Shown here: one piece after another, positions 22,791-25,985 of the stretch
Layout: every line of letters starts with the position of its first letter
How positions within the stretch are numbered: the first letter of the stretch is position 1
Origin: Conidiobolus incongruus B7586
Taxonomy: Eukaryota; Entomophthoromycota; Entomophthoromycetes; Entomophthorales; Conidiobolaceae
Direction: 5' to 3'
Assembly: GCA_000697335.1 (NCBI GenBank)
Contig: JNEM01008449.1
Location: 1-25,985, forward strand
DNA length: 25,985 bases
Translations under genes and position numbers: made by a program
The notes under the pieces: generated by a model
Database searches by the model: none
What the model was told of the DNA's origin: nothing
What the model saw: only the letters and a program-made list of their open reading frames with translations

Positions 22791-25700
22791 TATAATATAA
22801 ATTTACTAATGAATTAGATATTAAGTGAAAACAAGTTAAATAGTTAATATGATAAATAAGAGAAGGATGTGAGTATAAGAATGTGGAATGAGAAAATCAA
22901 ATAAAAATAATATAGATTGTAATTTATATTAGCGCTTGAGAATAATATAAAGGATAAATATTGGTAAATCAGATATTAATTATGTCCAGGTTTAATTCAA
23001 TATTATAACAGTGAATAACTGAGAGCGAAAGATATTAGCGTGGATATACAAGAATTGATTATTTTTTGATGTCCAAAATGATCCATTCACCACAATATAC
23101 TCCATTTATATAGTCATAACAAATATTGATATTTTCCCATTCACCCCCTATTTCTTAAGTTAGAAAGTATTTAAACTGGATGAAGGGGAGAAAGTGAGTC
23201 AAGTGGGCAATTCTGAGAATTGAGATGGGTAGAATTTTCTGATTGGCCAGTTTAATTAACTCGATTCAAGCATACTTTGTTTAGCAAATCGAATTTTCCT
23301 AGTTATAAGAAATCACCTCTAATAAAAGAATATTTCTGAACTATTTAGCACTGTTAGTTTTGTTATCATGTTGTATTCTTTTGATTTAACATTAATTGAC
23401 CTATTAAAATCGATTATTAAGCATGATATCATTCTTGTCATTGTTTCTCTTTGATATATTGAATTATGCTATAATCACTCAATCCATAAATCTAAACTAA
23501 TATTTGGCATTATTCAGCCGCTTAATTTCAATTCAATTCATTTTTCAAGCTAATTATACATCATTTTGCATTCTGAGTTACTCTTTCAAACCTCTTTCAC
23601 TGAGGTTTTCACCAGAACATTTATCATTTCTAAGATCATGATACAATCATTTTATTTTCGATTAAAGCATAGTAGACTCCTTTAGACAACTGAGAGTTTT
23701 TATACTATTCTAGTTTAATTTAACTAAATCTTATATTTGATTATCATATAGGACTAGATTATTTATTAACCTTTAAAAGATAGATGTTCTGAGCTAAATA
23801 TATCAATAAAAGAAACTCAAATTAACTTTATAAAAATAGCATATAACATCAAATAAAAATCAAATATATATATCGAGTATTATGTTAAAATGGAAAAGGA
23901 TTGTTAAATTATTATAATATTCTATTTAGGTTATTTGAAATTTTTCAATATTAGTTATATTTTTATGAAAACTAAATGAAAATTTACATTGACAGTCACA
24001 AAATCTTAAATATTTAATGATCTATAATATTATTTCTTATTTTTAGAATAATAATTTCTTCTCAAGTAATTTTATTTTTCTATATTCTTCGATTATTATT
24101 TACTTATAATAAAGATCAAAAACCTGCTATTTTCAGGTATTCAGTTTAAATAATTTTGATTTGCTCGAATATTACAAACCAATCAATAGCTAAATATTCA
24201 TTGAATTATATTCTAATGCTCTGATAATTAAATATTACAGCTATCATGATGAAAATTGTAATACAATCATTTGACTGTATACAACATATTTAGTTGAATA
24301 TTCAATGTTTTTTGATATTATGGTTTTGTGTGGTATCTAGTGTATTAATAAACGGTTTTTATAAACCATATTTTGACTATAATTTAACAAAATTTTTAAA
24401 TTTCATGAAATTGACCACTGTTTCTAATTCATAATACCATTTTTATTGCATAATTTTTACCATGCACTAATTGCATTCATTGCTTTTATTCACCAAACTT
24501 TCAAATAAACTCAATTCTACAATATTTTCACTAAGATTAAAATAGTGGTTAATTAATGTATACTGATAATAAAAAGAATTGTCAGATCCCATTCAAGTTA
24601 ACCATAAATGGTATTTATACAAGTGAAGCGGTTAGATCAAGAATATCGATTTATTTTGAATTTCACAATTTCAGTGGTATATTTTTGTTTGTTAGTTTAA
24701 CATTGAAGTATAATGTATCGCCTGGTTACTGCAATCAATCAACTATCCTCATTTATTTAGCCATTGACCAACATAATATGCATGATATATTATTATGATG
24801 CAAATACATTCCTATGTTAATAAGATCATTATAATGAAAAAAATTCCTTTAAGAGGCTTTAATGATTCATTGGTTAAAGCATTGATATTAATCTTTGTTA
24901 TTTAGAATGCTAATTTAGCATACTTTAATTAAAATATAATTGATATTTTCAAATATCAAGAAAATTTTTTTGAAAATTTAGATAATATCTAGAGTCATGA
25001 TTGTCAAATATATTACTAATTAGTAATGTTATACCTTGAAAATATTTCATCCATTATATGATGACCCAAGTAATAAACCAAGAATATTTGATTAAAATGG
25101 TGAAAGGAATAGATAAAAATATTATATTTTCATTAATTGGAAGAATATTTTTAAAAGTTTTTAATAAACAAATATTAATTAAATATCTAAATTTTTCATG
25201 AATATGAATTACTTATTAATTAAAAGAACTTACTAAGTTTAACACTTGAGCAAATATTGGTTATTCATTAGTTCAAATTATGATTTCAATTATATCATAA
25301 TATCTTTTTTTTAAGTCAAATCAAATTTCAAAAAATCATAAATTAATAAGAATATTATTAAAAAACAGAGATAAAGATTCAGTTGATTTTAGTATATTTT
25401 TAAATTTAATTATTTTCTAACTATATTATTAATAATTTTAAAATAAAGCTATTATTTATATAATTGATCAAACTCAAATATAGAACTAATTTGACTAGTT
25501 AATATTAAGTAAAAGTAAAAAAATAAAACAAAACTGAGTAAGAACAAAAGATATTAAATTATTATCTATTAACTTAATGTCTTTTGCTTTTTAATTTAGT
25601 TTTTATCAATAAATATTTAGATTTTCAATTTATAGAAAATTAGTCCTTAATTTTTTTTAAAATCTTAAATATATAAAGGTAATTAATTTAAAATTAAAAA

Positions 25701-25985
25701 ATATAAAAATTTATAATATTAGTAATATTTAATTAAACTTTAGAATTTAGCTAAATTAAACTAAATATCAAAAATTATATTTAAATATATTAAAAATATA
25801 TTATATATATATATTACCTTGCAAAAATAAGTCATAAAATTAAAAATATAAATATTTCTATTAATACCTTAATTAATTTTAATTTAAATAAACTTATATT
25901 AAACTATATAATTAATATACATTTTTTATTTATAATATAATATATAAAGTTAAATTTAATTAATTATTAATTAATATATTAAAAT
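22791..25985. other. Upstream region of the G-alpha gene and AT-rich tail
   Basis: 22791-23720 is moderately complex and probably holds the G-alpha leader and promoter; a 7-bp stem AAACCTC/GAGGTTT lies at 23588-23608. An 80-codon frame at 24556-24798 (+) is in a slightly GC-richer patch but has no recognisable domain, so I do not call it a gene. From about 24800 to the end the DNA is almost pure A/T with no feature. Confidence 0.5.
23195..23246. promoter_or_regulatory. Possible G-alpha promoter elements
   Basis: About 405-456 bp upstream of the G-alpha start codon, a GC-richer block holds three motifs. These are TGAGTCA (23195-23201, AP-1/Gcn4-like), the 15-bp palindrome CAATTCTGAGAATTG (23208-23222) and an inverted CCAAT box ATTGG (23242-23246) within CTGATTGGCCAG. 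They are motif matches only. Confidence 0.35.

Overview
The window looks like chromosomal DNA of an early-diverging fungus with a very AT-rich genome. The genes have fungal-type architecture: siroheme-branch methyltransferase, Tfb1, Rpl12, Dbp2, Sec24 and a 352-aa G-protein alpha subunit. They carry many tiny introns with GTAAGT-like donors and CTAA(C/T) branch sites just before the acceptor. Intergenic DNA is extremely AT-rich and has no recognisable transposon. I cannot fix the species; an entomophthoralean or other zoopagomycete/chytrid-grade fungus fits, and this is inference only.

Layout, left to right: 1-2399 gene-free AT-rich DNA; 2400-3695 (+) uroporphyrinogen-III C-methyltransferase of siroheme synthesis (Met1-like, intronless); 4291-6235 (+) TFIIH core subunit p62/Tfb1 (5 exons); 7227-7861 (-) ribosomal protein L12 (3 exons, the last only two codons plus stop); 7862-10614 gap; 10615-13124 (-) DEAD-box RNA helicase Dbp2/p68 (3 exons, one intron 709 nt long); 13125-15035 gap; 15036-18272 (-) COPII coat subunit Sec24 (12 exons); 18273-21574 gap; 21575-22790 (-) G-protein alpha subunit (4 exons); 22791-25985 gap. 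All exon joins were derived by hand from GT/AG sites, phase and protein-family continuity, and every join gives a whole number of codons.

The genes are housekeeping functions (transcription/repair, translation, RNA remodelling, ER export, signalling, sulfite/nitrite reductase cofactor) and do not form a functional cluster.

The standout feature is the 709-nt intron in the DBP2 gene. It splits the helicase motif-V sequence VASRGI/D, the position of the long conserved intron of yeast DBP2 that is known for autoregulation. Of the 22 coding introns mapped here, 20 are 47-58 nt and one is 82 nt, so this one is exceptional. It is also far richer in GC than the intergenic DNA and contains several perfect hairpins and repeated 11-mers. 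Secondary points are structured promoter motifs (CCAAT arrays upstream of RPL12 and DBP2, palindromes upstream of SEC24 and the G-alpha gene), a micro-exon in RPL12, and a 44-nt hairpin downstream of the G-alpha gene.
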